Positions 54,755-64,000 of a stretch of 64,000 nt of DNA are shown piece after piece. Positions within the stretch are counted from its first letter, which is position 1, and the number at the start of each line of letters is the position of its first letter. Source of the DNA: Pseudomonas sp. GM18 (GTDB lineage: Bacteria > Pseudomonadota > Gammaproteobacteria > Pseudomonadales > Pseudomonadaceae); contig NZ_AKJT01000040.1 of NCBI RefSeq assembly GCF_000282195.1, positions 62,001 through 126,000 of the forward strand, written 5' to 3'. The notes beneath the pieces were generated by a model, which was not told the origin of the DNA, did no database searches, and saw only the letters and a list, made by a program, of their open reading frames with translations. The position numbers were made by a program, and so were the translations under genes.

Positions 54755-55522
54755 TTAGAACGTATCTTTCCAAGCCCGCAATGCAGCAAAGACCGCACTC
54801 GGCGCCCGGTTTTCGGTTCCATTCCGTTCGTCCACTTTTTCTTTAACGGATGTTTCGCCAGTACGCAAAAACGGATTGGTGAGCTTTTCCAGCGCCAGGG
54901 TCGAAGGCAGCGTCATGATTCCGGCTTCCCGTTGACGGGTCACTTTGGCCAGGCGTTCAAGGGTATCGGAGTTGCCCGGTTCGACCGCCACGGCAAACTT
55001 CAGATTGCTCAGGGTGTACTCGTGGGTGCAGTAGACCAGCGTGTCTTCGGGAAGCGCCGCGAGACGGCTCAGCGAGTGATGCATTTGCTCGGGCGTGCCT
55101 TCGAACAAGCGTCCGCAACCGGCAGCAAACAGGGTGTCGCCGCAGAACAAATGACCACGGTGGTAATAGGCGATGTGCCCGAGGGTATGGCCCGGTACTT
55201 TGATGACATCGAAGTCCCAGCCCAGCACGTTGATACGGTCGTTGTCCTTGAGGGCCACGTCCCGTGCCGGGATGGTCTCGCTGGCCGGGCCATGGACGGT
55301 CGCGTCTGTCGCTTTTTTCAGCCGCTCGACGCCACCGACATGGTCATGATGGTGATGAGTGATCAGAATATCGCTTAACACCCAACCCGGGTGCGCCGCG
55401 AGCCAGGCCTGTACTGGCGCGGCATCGCCCGGATCGACCACGGCGCAGCGCTGGGTGCTGTGATCTTGTAACAACCAGATGTAGTTGTCGGTGAAGGCGG
55501 GCAGGGCACTGATCTGTATCAT
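54755..55522 (-). CDS. gloB: Hydroxyacylglutathione hydrolase (glyoxalase II)
   Basis: A 255-residue metallo-beta-lactamase-fold enzyme that hydrolyses S-lactoylglutathione to lactate. Metal site [10 protein letters not shown], then [28 protein letters not shown] and the [13 protein letters not shown] segment. ATG at 55522 ([16 protein letters not shown]); a longer frame is not conserved. Divergent from the methyltransferase gene across about 65 bases. Confidence 0.95.
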   Translation of the reverse strand: MIQISALPAFTDNYIWLLQDHSTQRCAVVDPGDAAPVQAWLAAHPGWVLSDILITHHHHDHVGGVERLKKATDATVHGPASETIPARDVALKDNDRINVLGWDFDVIKVPGHTLGHIAYYHRGHLFCGDTLFAAGCGRLFEGTPEQMHHSLSRLAALPEDTLVYCTHEYTLSNLKFAVAVEPGNSDTLERLAKVTRQREAGIMTLPSTLALEKLTNPFLRTGETSVKEKVDERNGTENRAPSAVFAALRAWKDTF

Positions 55523-55587
55523 CGTCGGATTCGCCAAGCGGAAAACATTGGCGCATCTTAGAGCTTCCTGGCGCGTTGGAGAATGCA

Positions 55588-56346
55588 ATGACCGATAAAG
55601 CGTTCGCTCAGGCTGATCCTGACTGGCTGGCATTGATCAGCGCGGCCCGTGACTGGCTGTCCGGCCCCATCGGGCAATTTTTGCTGGATGAAGAACGACG
55701 CATGCTCGAAGACGAGTTGGGGCGCTTCTTCGGCGGCTATCTGGTGCATTACGGCCCCTCGGCGCAGACGCCACCGTCGGCGCCACAGGTGCAGCGCAAT
55801 GTGCGACTCGGTGCGCCGTTGCCGGGGGTGGAGATCGTCTGCGAAGAGCAGGCCTGGCCCTTGAGCGAGCATGCCGCCGATGTGGTGGTGTTGCAGCATG
55901 GGCTGGATTTCTGCCTGTCGCCCCACGGCCTGCTGCGCGAAGCGGCGAGCAGTGTGCGCCCCGGCGGGCATCTGCTGATTATCGGGATCAACCCCTGGAG
56001 CAGTTGGGGCCTGCGTCATGTGTTCGCCCATGACGCCTTGCGCCAGGCCCGCTGCATTTCGCCGTCGCGGGTCAGCGACTGGCTGAACCTGCTGGGCTTC
56101 GCGCTGGAGAAACGCCGCTTCGGGTGTTATCGTCCGCCGCTTGCGTCACCTGCCTGGCAAGCTCGTCTGGCCGGTTGGGAGCGCAAGGCCGGTGACTGGC
56201 AATTGTCGGGTGGCGGCTTCTATTTATTAGTCGCGCGCAAGATCGTGGTGGGGCTGCGGCCGGTGCGCCAAGTACGGCGCGAACCGATGGGCAAGCTGAT
56301 TCCGTTGCCGATGGCCAAGGTCAACCGTCGTCACATCGAACCGTAA
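55588..56346 (+). CDS. Class I SAM-dependent methyltransferase-like protein
   Basis: A 252-residue methyltransferase-type protein; the C-terminal half has the late class I strand order [26 protein letters not shown] and [19 protein letters not shown]. The N-terminal SAM-binding glycine motif is weak ([16 protein letters not shown]). Conserved next to rnhA in Pseudomonas; target unknown. ATG at 55588 follows TTGGAGAATGCA. Confidence 0.8.
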   Translation: MTDKAFAQADPDWLALISAARDWLSGPIGQFLLDEERRMLEDELGRFFGGYLVHYGPSAQTPPSAPQVQRNVRLGAPLPGVEIVCEEQAWPLSEHAADVVVLQHGLDFCLSPHGLLREAASSVRPGGHLLIIGINPWSSWGLRHVFAHDALRQARCISPSRVSDWLNLLGFALEKRRFGCYRPPLASPAWQARLAGWERKAGDWQLSGGGFYLLVARKIVVGLRPVRQVRREPMGKLIPLPMAKVNRRHIEP

Positions 56347-56438
56347 TACACTTTTTATATTCCCGGTCGGGTATGCCCCGGCCTCGGGCATCGTCGGTCA
56401 CCGATCGGCGAGCCAGCGCATTTTCTGGATAGATTGGC

Positions 56439-56891
56439 ATGAGCGATAGCGTAGAACTCTTCACCGATGGTGCCTGCAAGGGCAATCCTGGCCCAGGCGG
56501 CTGGGGCGCGTTGCTGGTGTGCAAGGGCGTTGAAAAAGAACTCTGGGGCGGCGAAGCCAACACCACCAACAACCGCATGGAGTTGATGGGCGCGATCCGT
56601 GGCCTGGAAGAGCTCAAGCGTTCTTGCGACGTGCTGCTGGTGACCGACTCCCAGTACGTGATGAAAGGCATCAACGAGTGGATGGCCAACTGGAAGAAGC
56701 GCGGCTGGAAAACCGCAGCGAAGGAGCCAGTGAAAAACGCCGACCTGTGGAAACTGCTCGACGAGCAGGTCAACCGCCACAACGTCACCTGGAAATGGGT
56801 GCGCGGGCACATCGGCCATCATGGCAACGAGCGGGCAGACCAACTGGCCAACCGTGGCGTGGATGAAGTGCGCGGGTACAAACAGGCCTGA
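56439..56891 (+). CDS. rnhA: Ribonuclease HI
   Basis: A 150-residue RNase HI that removes RNA from RNA-DNA hybrids. All active-site residues are present: D10 ([17 protein letters not shown]), E48 (NNRMELMG), D70 (VTDSQYV), H124 ([10 protein letters not shown]) and D134 (ERADQLAN). The numbering coincides with E. coli RNase HI. It precedes dnaQ, as in many gammaproteobacteria. Confidence 0.98.
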   Translation: MSDSVELFTDGACKGNPGPGGWGALLVCKGVEKELWGGEANTTNNRMELMGAIRGLEELKRSCDVLLVTDSQYVMKGINEWMANWKKRGWKTAAKEPVKNADLWKLLDEQVNRHNVTWKWVRGHIGHHGNERADQLANRGVDEVRGYKQA

Positions 56892-57005
56892 AACCACGCA
56901 ATCCCCCGTCATCATCGGCGCTGGTCACGTGGTGGCGCGCCCGATCCCACGAGCGTGTTAACATCGCCGCTTTTGCACGATTGACCCGTTGAGAGCTGAG
57001 CACTG

Positions 57006-57764
57006 ATGGCCACCAGATCCGTTGTACTCGATACCGAAACCACCGGCATGCCGGTGACCGACGGCCACCGGATTATCGAAATCGGTTGTGTCGAGTTGAT
57101 CGGTCGGCGCCTGACCGGCCGGCATTTCCACGTTTACCTGCAACCGGATCGCGAGAGTGACGAAGGCGCCATCGGCGTCCACGGCATCACTAACGAATTT
57201 CTGGTGGGCAAGCCGCGTTTCACTGAAGTGGCCGATGAGTTTTTCGAGTTCATCAAGGGCGCACAGCTGATCATCCATAACGCGGCGTTCGACGTTGGCT
57301 TCATCAACAACGAATTTGCCCTGATGGGCCAGCACGATCGCGCGGACATCACGCAACACTGCACGATCCTCGACACCCTGATAATGGCCCGGGAACGTCA
57401 CCCGGGGCAGCGCAACAGCCTCGACGCCTTGTGCAAGCGCTATGGTGTCGACAACTCCGGCCGTGAACTGCACGGCGCCTTGCTCGACTCCGAGATTCTC
57501 GCTGACGTTTACCTGACCATGACCGGCGGCCAGACCAGCCTGTCGCTGGCCGGTAATGCGTCCGATGGCAACGGTTCGGGCGAAGGCGCGGACAACTCCG
57601 CCACGGAAATCCGTCGTCTGCCGGCCGATCGTCAGCCGACCCGGATCATCCGTGCCAGTGAAGAGGATCTGGCCCAACACGTCGCGCGCCTCGAAGCCAT
57701 CGCCAAATCCGCCGGCGCGCCGTCGCTGTGGCAGCAATTGGCCGAGGCCAAGGCTCAGGCCTGA
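57006..57764 (+). CDS. dnaQ: DNA polymerase III epsilon subunit (3'-5' proofreading)
   Basis: A 252-residue epsilon subunit. Exo I motif VLDTETTGMPV (D9, E11), Exo II in LIIHNAAFDVGFINNEF, and the Exo III region in HGALLDSEILADVYL. The C-terminal part after residue 190 fits the alpha-binding tail. Follows rnhA on the same strand, 114 bases away. Confidence 0.97.
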   Translation: MATRSVVLDTETTGMPVTDGHRIIEIGCVELIGRRLTGRHFHVYLQPDRESDEGAIGVHGITNEFLVGKPRFTEVADEFFEFIKGAQLIIHNAAFDVGFINNEFALMGQHDRADITQHCTILDTLIMARERHPGQRNSLDALCKRYGVDNSGRELHGALLDSEILADVYLTMTGGQTSLSLAGNASDGNGSGEGADNSATEIRRLPADRQPTRIIRASEEDLAQHVARLEAIAKSAGAPSLWQQLAEAKAQA

Positions 57765-57894
57765 AGGTCTTAAAAGATCGTCCGAACGCCCCAATGCCCC
57801 ACTTCAGGGCATCCCCCCTCGCCACATGCGCTTCAACCCTCTACCCTGAGGTTATTGGCAGGCCATGGTCTGCCGCCTCAGGACGCCGAGTCTC

Positions 57895-60150
57895 ATGTAT
57901 AAAGATTTGAAATTCCCGGTCCTGATCGTCCACCGCGACATCAAGGCCGACACCGTTGCCGGTGATCGTGTGCGTGGCATTGCCCGGGAGCTGGAGCAGG
58001 AAGGTTTCAGTATCGTTTCGGCGGTCGATTACACCGAGGGGCGTCTGGTCGCCTCGACCCATCACGGCCTTGCCTGCATGTTGATTGCCGCCGAAGACGC
58101 CAGCACCCACGCGCATCTTCTGCATAACATGGCCGAGCTGATTCGCCTGGCACGGGTTCGGGCGCCGGACCTGCCGATCTTCGCCCTGGGCGAGCAAGTC
58201 ACCCTGGAAAACGCCCCGGCCGACGCCATGGCCGAGCTCAATCAGCTGCGCGGCATTCTCTATTTGTTCGAAGACACCGTGCCATTCCTCGCCCGTCAGG
58301 TTGCCCGTGCGGCGCGCAAGTACCTGGACGGTCTGTTACCGCCGTTCTTCAGGGCGCTGGTGCAGCACACCGCTGACTCCAATTATTCCTGGCACACGCC
58401 GGGACATGGCGGCGGCGTGGCGTATCACAAGAGCCCGGTGGGGCAGGCGTTTCACCAGTTTTTCGGGGAAAACACCCTGCGTTCGGATTTGTCGGTGTCG
58501 GTGCCGGAACTCGGTTCGCTGCTCGATCACACCGGCCCCTTGGCCGAGGCGGAAGCGCGAGCGGCCCGCAACTTCGGCGCCGATCACACCTTTTTCGTGA
58601 TCAATGGCACCTCGACCGCCAACAAGATCGTCTGGCATTCCATGGTGGCCCGCGATGATCTGGTGCTGGTGGATCGCAACTGCCACAAGTCGGTGTTGCA
58701 CGCGATCATCATGACCGGCGCGATTCCGTTGTACCTGTGCCCGGAGCGCAATGAGCTGGGGATCATCGGCCCGATTCCGTTGAGTGAATTCAGCCGCGAA
58801 TCGATCCAGGCCAAGATCGACGCCAGCCCGCTGACCCAGGGCCGTGAGCCCAAGGTCAAGTTGGCGGTGGTGACCAACTCGACTTACGACGGCCTCTGTT
58901 ACAACGCCGAGCTGATCAAACAGAGCCTGGGCAACAGCGTCGAGGTGCTGCATTTCGACGAAGCCTGGTTCGCCTACGCGGCATTCCACGAGTTCTTCGC
59001 CGGCCGTTACGGCATGGGCACCTCCCGCAGCGAAGACAGCCCCTTGGTGTTCACCACCCATTCCACGCACAAACTGCTGGCGGCGTTCAGTCAGGCATCG
59101 ATGATTCATGTGCAGGACGGCGGTGCGCGGCAGCTGGATCGCGACCGTTTCAACGAAGCGTTCATGATGCATATCTCGACCTCGCCGCAGTACAGCATCA
59201 TCGCCTCGCTGGACGTGGCCTCGGCAATGATGGAAGGGCCGGCCGGTCGTTCGCTGCTGCAGGAAATGTTCGATGAGGCCCTGAGCTTTCGCCGGGCGCT
59301 GGCCAATCTGCGCCAGCATATCGCCGCCGATGACTGGTGGTTTTCCATCTGGCAGCCGCCCTCGGCACAAGCGATCGAGCAGGTGGTCAGCGAAGACTGG
59401 CTGCTGCAACCCGACGCCGACTGGCACGGCTTTGGTGGCGTGACCGACGACTACGTGCTGCTCGACCCGATCAAGGTCACGCTGGTGATGCCGGGGCTGA
59501 CGGCGGGCGGCGCGCTGAGTGCGCGCGGGATTCCGGCGGCGGTGGTCAGCAAGTTCCTCTGGGAGCGCGGGCTGGTCGTGGAAAAGACCGGGCTGTATTC
59601 GTTTCTGGTGCTGTTCTCGATGGGCATTACCAAGGGCAAATGGAGCACGCTGCTCACCGAGTTGCTGGAGTTCAAGCGCAGTTACGATGCCAACGTCAGC
59701 CTGGCCACTTGCCTGCCGTGCGTGGCGCAACAGAACATTGCCCGTTATCAAGGCATGGGTTTGCGCGATCTGTGCGATCAATTGCACGCCTGTTATCGCA
59801 GCAACGCCACGGCCAAACACCTCAAGCGCATGTACACGGTGCTGCCGGAAGTCGCGATGAAGCCGGCGCACGCCTATGATCAATTGGTACGCGGGGAAGT
59901 GGAGGCCGTTTCGATCGATGCTCTGGACGGGCGGATCGCGGCAGTGATGCTGGTGCCATACCCGCCGGGGATCCCGTTGATCATGCCTGGCGAGCGTTTC
60001 ACCGAGTCGACCCGCTCGATCATCGATTACCTGAAGTTTGCCCGGGCGTTCGACAGCAGCTTCCCCGGGTTTGTCGCCGATGTGCATGGCTTGCAACACG
60101 AAGACGAGGGCAATGGACGGCACTACACCGTCGATTGCATCAAGGAATGA
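57895..60150 (+). CDS. ldcA: PLP-dependent lysine/ornithine/arginine decarboxylase (LdcA)
   Basis: A 751-residue fold type I decarboxylase, the same length as LdcA of P. aeruginosa and in the same gene neighbourhood (rnhA-dnaQ-...). N-terminal wing domain, then NYSWHTPGHGGGVAYHKSPVG and the PLP lysine in TTHSTHKLLAAFSQAS; DEAWFAY is in the cofactor site. It makes cadaverine from lysine with acid consumption; substrate preference between Lys, Arg and Orn cannot be fixed by sequence alone. The ATG at 57895 is preferred over a start at 57865. The stop touches the acetyltransferase leader. Confidence 0.9.
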   Translation: MYKDLKFPVLIVHRDIKADTVAGDRVRGIARELEQEGFSIVSAVDYTEGRLVASTHHGLACMLIAAEDASTHAHLLHNMAELIRLARVRAPDLPIFALGEQVTLENAPADAMAELNQLRGILYLFEDTVPFLARQVARAARKYLDGLLPPFFRALVQHTADSNYSWHTPGHGGGVAYHKSPVGQAFHQFFGENTLRSDLSVSVPELGSLLDHTGPLAEAEARAARNFGADHTFFVINGTSTANKIVWHSMVARDDLVLVDRNCHKSVLHAIIMTGAIPLYLCPERNELGIIGPIPLSEFSRESIQAKIDASPLTQGREPKVKLAVVTNSTYDGLCYNAELIKQSLGNSVEVLHFDEAWFAYAAFHEFFAGRYGMGTSRSEDSPLVFTTHSTHKLLAAFSQASMIHVQDGGARQLDRDRFNEAFMMHISTSPQYSIIASLDVASAMMEGPAGRSLLQEMFDEALSFRRALANLRQHIAADDWWFSIWQPPSAQAIEQVVSEDWLLQPDADWHGFGGVTDDYVLLDPIKVTLVMPGLTAGGALSARGIPAAVVSKFLWERGLVVEKTGLYSFLVLFSMGITKGKWSTLLTELLEFKRSYDANVSLATCLPCVAQQNIARYQGMGLRDLCDQLHACYRSNATAKHLKRMYTVLPEVAMKPAHAYDQLVRGEVEAVSIDALDGRIAAVMLVPYPPGIPLIMPGERFTESTRSIIDYLKFARAFDSSFPGFVADVHGLQHEDEGNGRHYTVDCIKE

Positions 60151-60164
60151 GGACCTTTGCGAGT

Positions 60165-60779
60165 ATGCAGCCCGTCATGAATCCCAAATACCCAGGCCTC
60201 TCGGTGCGTGTCGCCGATGAGGGTTTTGCGGCATATATCTGGGGCAGTGATTTCAGTTTTGAAGTCGCCGCCTATGGCGCAGCAGAAATCGGCAAACCGG
60301 TGGCGCAGTGGCCGGTGACGCCAATCACCCCGTATCGCAAGTGCTACGGCATCGATCCCGAAGAGTTCAGCAGTTTTCGCGATGCCGCCGACAGTGCGAT
60401 TTTCATGGCCTATCTGGATGACGAGCCGGTGGGGCACCTGGTGGTCAGCACCAACTGGAACGGTTTCGCCCATATCGATGAATTGGCGGTGCATGCGCCG
60501 GCGCGTCGCCATGGCGTGGCCAAGGCGTTGCTGGACGTAGCGCAGTTCTGGAGTCGCAAGAAAAAGCTGCCGGGCATCATGCTGGAAACCCAGAACAATA
60601 ATCTGGGTGCCTGCCGGCTGTATGAACGTTGTGGCTACGTGGTTGGCGGGATCGATCATCTGCGTTATCGCGGGATCGACCCGAACACCGCCGAAGTCGC
60701 ATTGTTCTGGTATCGATTGTTCGATAACCCGCTGGAAAAACCGATCAGCTCGCCAGCATCGCCACGGCTTGTTCCGTGA
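60165..60779 (+). CDS. GNAT acetyltransferase, streptothricin acetyltransferase-like
   Basis: A 204-residue GNAT protein. Its core shares the streptothricin acetyltransferase (SAT) pattern: STNWNGFAHIDELAVHAPARRHGVA (written as STNWNGFAHIDELAV and RRHGVAKALLD), LPGIMLETQNNNLGACRLYERCG and AVALFWYRLF-like ALFWYRLF. SAT acetylates the beta-lysine arm of streptothricin. ATG choices are 60147, 60165 and 60177; 60165 has the best GAGGA site. The gene is only 15 bases behind ldcA. Overlaps the convergent LysR gene by 35 bases. Natural substrate is inferred only from resemblance. Confidence 0.78.
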   Translation: MQPVMNPKYPGLSVRVADEGFAAYIWGSDFSFEVAAYGAAEIGKPVAQWPVTPITPYRKCYGIDPEEFSSFRDAADSAIFMAYLDDEPVGHLVVSTNWNGFAHIDELAVHAPARRHGVAKALLDVAQFWSRKKKLPGIMLETQNNNLGACRLYERCGYVVGGIDHLRYRGIDPNTAEVALFWYRLFDNPLEKPISSPASPRLVP

Positions 60780-61638
60780 TGATGTCCAGCAACGTCTGAA
60801 CCGCCGGAGAGGGTTCGGCGTTTTTCAGGCGCAAGGCATAGACGCTGATCGGTACCGCAGGCGCCAGCGGGCAGGCATCGAGCCCGGCCGATTTGGCGCC
60901 GAGGGCGGTAAACGGATCGACAATCGCCAGGCCTTCGCCGGCCTCGACCATGCTGCGCATCATCTGATGCGTCTGCACCCGGGTCTGGATGACCGGGGCA
61001 GGGCGTAGCGCATGCAGCTTGTTGTCCAGCGCCGGGCTGAGCGGGTCGTGACCTTCCAGGCCTACCATCGACTGGCCGGCCAGGTCTTGCAGCGAGATGT
61101 ATTTTTGTTTCGGTTGCAGCCAGCCATGGGGCGCCAATAGCTGGAGCTTGCCTTGGGCGATGACCTGGCAATCGATATCGGCGTGCTCCGGGTCGTGCAG
61201 GCTCAGGCCCAGATCGCTTTCACGCAGCAGCAGGCTTCTGACAATCTCGCGGGTCGGTTGGCTCAGGAGGGTGCAAGGTGCATCGGGGAAGCGTCGGCGC
61301 AGCGCCGCGATGCTCTGCGGCAACAGCTGCTGCGCCAACGGCGGGGTGCAGATGATTCGCAGGGGCGGGGCCAGATATTGCTTGAGGCTGCTGGCCAGTC
61401 GCTGGACCGGCTCAAGCGCTTCGTAGACACGGGCGATCTCGACCTGCAACTCCCGCGCCTCGCGTGTGGCTTGCAGACGGCCACGCACGCTGGCAAACAG
61501 CATGAAACCCAACTGATCCTCGGCATCGCGCAGCGTGCGTTCAACCTCGGTCACGGGCAACTGCAACCATTCGGCGGCGGTGCCCAGGTGACCGGTCTGC
61601 AGGAGCGCCTGGATCACTTCGATATGACGTAAACGCAT
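60745..61638 (-). CDS. LysR-family transcriptional regulator
   Basis: A 297-residue LysR-type regulator. Its helix-turn-helix region (MRLRHIEVIQALLQTGHLGTAAEWLQLPVTEVERTL, given as HIEVIQALLQTG and LPVTEVERTLRDAE) departs from the usual form, and the effector domain begins LRIICTPPLAQQLLPQ. Related to the CysB/MetR-like branch that senses amino-acid compounds. Convergent with the acetyltransferase gene, overlapping it. Confidence 0.88.
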   Translation of the reverse strand: MRLRHIEVIQALLQTGHLGTAAEWLQLPVTEVERTLRDAEDQLGFMLFASVRGRLQATREARELQVEIARVYEALEPVQRLASSLKQYLAPPLRIICTPPLAQQLLPQSIAALRRRFPDAPCTLLSQPTREIVRSLLLRESDLGLSLHDPEHADIDCQVIAQGKLQLLAPHGWLQPKQKYISLQDLAGQSMVGLEGHDPLSPALDNKLHALRPAPVIQTRVQTHQMMRSMVEAGEGLAIVDPFTALGAKSAGLDACPLAPAVPISVYALRLKNAEPSPAVQTLLDIITEQAVAMLAS

Positions 61639-61726
61639 GCGTGAAGTCCATGTTCAGCAGGTGAGGGAGTCAGTGACTGAATCCTAACTCAAGTGCGCGC
61701 ATATGACTTCTGCTCATAACAGCGGG

Positions 61727-61963
61727 TTATGAAGCGACGTTCGTTTCAGGTTCGCGGATGAGGGTGACACCGGTTTGCACCAGCACAAACTCATTGTCGT
61801 CGAGTTTGTTGACCCGGTCGCCAATGGCCAGTTTATAGGTGGTGACAGGCGCAGAGCCGGCGAGGCCGTCGTGCGACAGGGTGGATTCCTGGAACTCATG
61901 CACGGAATAAACACGGCCTTCCGCGTCTCTTGCATGGAACTGACCGACGAGTACTGCTGCCAT
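61727..61963 (-). CDS. Small conserved protein of unknown function
   Basis: A 78-residue cytoplasmic protein (MAAVLVGQFHARDAEGRVYSV ... LAIGDRVNKLDDNEFVLVQTG). The beta-rich pattern suggests a small barrel. An AGAGG site precedes the ATG. I recognise no family beyond the impression of a Pseudomonas hypothetical. It stands alone between the LysR gene and the ChrR-like gene. Confidence 0.7.
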   Translation of the reverse strand: MAAVLVGQFHARDAEGRVYSVHEFQESTLSHDGLAGSAPVTTYKLAIGDRVNKLDDNEFVLVQTGVTLIREPETNVAS

Positions 61964-62147
61964 CTGCTTAGAACCTCTGGAGATAAATCACTCAATTTGC
62001 GGTTCTGTAGACCGTGGTTGGGCGAGGTAAGTTTTCCTACAGGAAAAAAATAGTCAGGGGCGGCGATTTTCCGTCGCCCGCTGGTTGAATCGTCATTTGA
62101 TCATCTATAACTAGAAGCTCTTTCCATCGAACAGTCGAGAATCTTCC

Positions 62148-62708
62148 ATGAGCAACGTCTACGAGATCGCCGTTCTGGTCGGCAGCCTGAGAAAAGCATC
62201 GATCAACCGCAAGGTCGCGCTGGCGCTGGCCGAGCTGGCGCCTGCCAATCTGAAGCTGACTATCGTCGAAATCGGCGATTTGCCGCTCTACAACGAAGAC
62301 ATCGATGGCGATTCACCGCCGGCAGCCTACAGCACTTTCCGACAACAAGTGCGTTCATCCGACGCGGTGCTGTTCGTGACCCCGGAATACAACCGTTCGG
62401 TGCCTGCGCCGTTGAAGAACGCGATCGACGTCGGTTCGCGCCCCTATGGCAATAGTGTCTGGGACGGCAAGCCGGGTGCGGTGATCAGCGCTTCACCGGG
62501 TGCGGTCGGCGGATTTGGCGCCAACCACAATGTGCGCCAGTCCATGGTGTTTCTCAATGTGCCGTGCATGCAACAGCCGGAAGCTTATCTGGGCGGTGCC
62601 GGTTCAGCGTTCGACGAGGCGGGCAAGTTGTCGGAGTCGCTCAAGCCGTTCTTGCAGAAATTCATCAATGCGTATGCGCAGTGGGTCGAGCAGCATAAAA
62701 AGCCATGA
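62148..62708 (+). CDS. chrR: NAD(P)H-dependent FMN reductase (ChrR/YieF-like)
   Basis: A 186-residue flavodoxin-fold reductase with the FMN-binding LVGSLRKASINRKV and PEYNRSVPAPLKNAIDVGSRPYG signatures. Relatives reduce quinones, chromate and azo dyes and protect from oxidative stress. Length fits ChrR/YieF rather than ArsH, which is about 50 residues longer. It lies upstream of arsB but separated by about 270 bases of repeat. Confidence 0.88.
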   Translation: MSNVYEIAVLVGSLRKASINRKVALALAELAPANLKLTIVEIGDLPLYNEDIDGDSPPAAYSTFRQQVRSSDAVLFVTPEYNRSVPAPLKNAIDVGSRPYGNSVWDGKPGAVISASPGAVGGFGANHNVRQSMVFLNVPCMQQPEAYLGGAGSAFDEAGKLSESLKPFLQKFINAYAQWVEQHKKP

Positions 62709-62725
62709 CCACTTCCTTGTAGCTT

Positions 62726-62885
62726 GTAGCAGCTGCCGAGCCTGCGAGGCTGCGTCCGGCGGCGAAGCCGTCGTAAACCCTGTACATGCGGTTCAACTGA
62801 AACACCGCATCGCCCGATTTCACGACGGCTTCGTCCGAATGCGGCCCACACCGAACGCAGCCTCGCAGGCTCGGCAGCTGCTACA
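62726..62885. repeat. Inverted pair of REP-type repeats
   Basis: GTAGCAGCTGCCGAGCC...TGCGAGGCTGCG (from 62726) faces an exact-type inverted copy ending at 62885 (CGCAGCCTCGCAGGCTCGGC AGCTGCTAC, shown in two parts). The middle also carries inverted GGCGAAGCCGTCGT / ACGACGGCTTCGTC arms. Same family as 15013-15102. Confidence 0.85.
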
Positions 62886-62977
62886 TCAGGCATTTCATCC
62901 AGCCTTCACTTTACGGTCTATTCAAACCTCCCTACTATTCCGCGCTTCGTTTTTCGTCGGGCTGGAACCGGGTTTAT

Positions 62978-64000
62978 ATGCTCATCGCATCGCTGATTTT
63001 TTTGCTGACCATCACCCTGGTGATCTGGCAACCCAAAGGCCTGGGCGTCGGCTGGAGTGCGGTATTCGGCGCGGTACTGGCGATGCTGTCCGGGGTGGTG
63101 CACCTGAGCGATATTCCGCTGGTGTGGCAGATTATCTGGAATGCCACCGGAACCTTTGTTGCGCTGATCATTATCAGCTTGCTGCTGGATGAGGCGGGGT
63201 TCTTTGCCTGGGCCGCGTTGCATGTGGCCCGTTGGGGGCGGGGCAACGGGCGCAAGCTCTTTGCTTATATGGTGCTGCTCGGCGCACTGGTGTCGGCGTT
63301 GTTCGCCAATGACGGCGCAGCACTGATTCTCACGCCGATCGTGATTTCCATGCTGTTGGCGTTGCGTTTCTCCCCGGCGGCAACCCTCGCGTTCGTCATG
63401 GGCGCCGGTTTCATCGCCGACACCGCGAGCCTGCCGCTGGTGGTGTCAAACCTGGTGAACATCGTTTCCGCAGACTTCTTCAAGATCAGTTTCAACCGCT
63501 ACGCCGCGGTGATGATCCCGGTCAATCTGGTAAGCGTGGCGGCGACCCTGGCGATGTTGATGGTGTTCTTCCGTCGCGACATTCCCCGTGATTACGATCC
63601 CGAGCAATTGGCAGACCCGGCCACCGCAATTCACGACACCGCGACGTTTTATGCCGGTTGGGTCGTGCTGGTGATTCTGCTGCTGGGCTGTTTTGCCCTT
63701 GAGCCGTTGGGCATTCCGATCAGCGCGATTTCCGCGGTGTGCGCTGCATTGCTGCTGGCCATTGCCGCCCGTGGCCACAAGATTTCCACGCGCAAGGTGA
63801 TGAAAGAAGCGCCGTGGCAGATCGTGATTTTTTCCCTGGGCATGTACCTCGTGGTGTATGGCCTGCGCAACGCCGGGCTCACCGGGTATCTGGCCGGTTG
63901 GCTGGATGGCTTCGCCGGTTACGGCGTGTGGGGCGCGGCCATGGGCACCGGGGTGCTGACGGCGTTGCTGTCGTCGGTGATGAACAATCTGCCAACCGTG
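62978..64000 (+). CDS. arsB: Arsenite efflux membrane protein ArsB (3' end beyond window)
   Basis: The first 341 codons of an ArsB transporter, which exports arsenite and antimonite. Diagnostic segments: [85 protein letters not shown]. The ATG at 62978 has a weak GGAACCGGG site. No arsR precedes it; a REP pair lies immediately upstream. The remaining part (usual total about 427 residues) lies outside. Confidence 0.93.
   Translation, partial: MLIASLIFLLTITLVIWQPKGLGVGWSAVFGAVLAMLSGVVHLSDIPLVWQIIWNATGTFVALIIISLLLDEAGFFAWAALHVARWGRGNGRKLFAYMVLLGALVSALFANDGAALILTPIVISMLLALRFSPAATLAFVMGAGFIADTASLPLVVSNLVNIVSADFFKISFNRYAAVMIPVNLVSVAATLAMLMVFFRRDIPRDYDPEQLADPATAIHDTATFYAGWVVLVILLLGCFALEPLGIPISAISAVCAALLLAIAARGHKISTRKVMKEAPWQIVIFSLGMYLVVYGLRNAGLTGYLAGWLDGFAGYGVWGAAMGTGVLTALLSSVMNNLPTV

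Noticed and set aside
56892..57005. A tRNA gene in the gap between rnhA and dnaQ
   Set aside because: No acceptor stem/CCA or T-loop could be found by eye.
58336..60123. A 595-codon minus-strand frame opposite ldcA
   Set aside because: It is a shadow of the well-supported decarboxylase gene; no motif and no ribosome site.

Overview
This window is chromosomal DNA from a pseudomonad, most likely a member of the Pseudomonas fluorescens group. Evidence: high G+C, a tssBC-hcp-EFG-clpV / tssJKLMA cluster arranged like HSI-III of P. aeruginosa, the gene block rnhA-dnaQ-ldcA and mltD-gloB next to npp-fabI in the same order as PA1806-PA1818, and several families of short REP-type repeats typical of fluorescent pseudomonads.

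Layout. 1-13.8 kb: type VI secretion cluster. The minus-strand arm encodes sheath, tube and baseplate (tssB, tssC, hcp, tssE, tssF, tssG, start of tssH/clpV). The plus-strand arm encodes the membrane complex and its accessories (tssJ, tssK, tssL, tssM, tssA). No vgrG, PAAR, effector or immunity gene lies in the visible part. 13.8-22.7 kb: hydroxyacid dehydrogenase, HAAAP-type amino-acid permease, a shortened RhlB-like glycosyltransferase, acnB, a DUF1289 gene, a tandem Usp protein and miaE. 22.8-31.1 kb: RstA/RstB-like two-component system, a GFA-family protein, an alkylation-repair run (ada, an isocitrate lyase/PEP mutase homologue, an AlkA-type glycosylase), VOC protein, two LysE exporters and a DUF1059 protein. 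31.1-35.0 kb: one long A+T-richer gene for a 1228-residue protein ending in a Fic domain, the clearest accessory gene. 35.0-44.6 kb: AraC regulator, PhnB-like protein, an nnrS gene behind what looks like a complete NorR/sigma-54 control region, a periplasmic-type molybdenum hydroxylase operon (2Fe-2S subunit, Moco subunit, dihaem cytochrome), a small diguanylate cyclase, a VOC-amidase pair and its divergent LysR. 44.7-52.9 kb: fabI and the nppA1A2BCD peptide importer. 53.2-64.0 kb: mltD, gloB, methyltransferase, rnhA, dnaQ, ldcA, a streptothricin-acetyltransferase-like gene, LysR, a small conserved protein, a ChrR-like flavin reductase and the start of arsB.

Most promising leads: the Fic-domain toxin-like protein with no adjacent antitoxin; the triple NorR site plus sigma-54 promoter in front of nnrS, followed by a 24-codon ORF whose stop lies one base before nnrS; a perfect inverted repeat that could hide the tssB ribosome binding site; TssM lacking a Walker A motif; an RhlB-like gene that has lost its nucleotide-sugar domain in frame; and a nested inverted-repeat element upstream of acnB. 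All family assignments come from reading the translated sequence; no database search was run.
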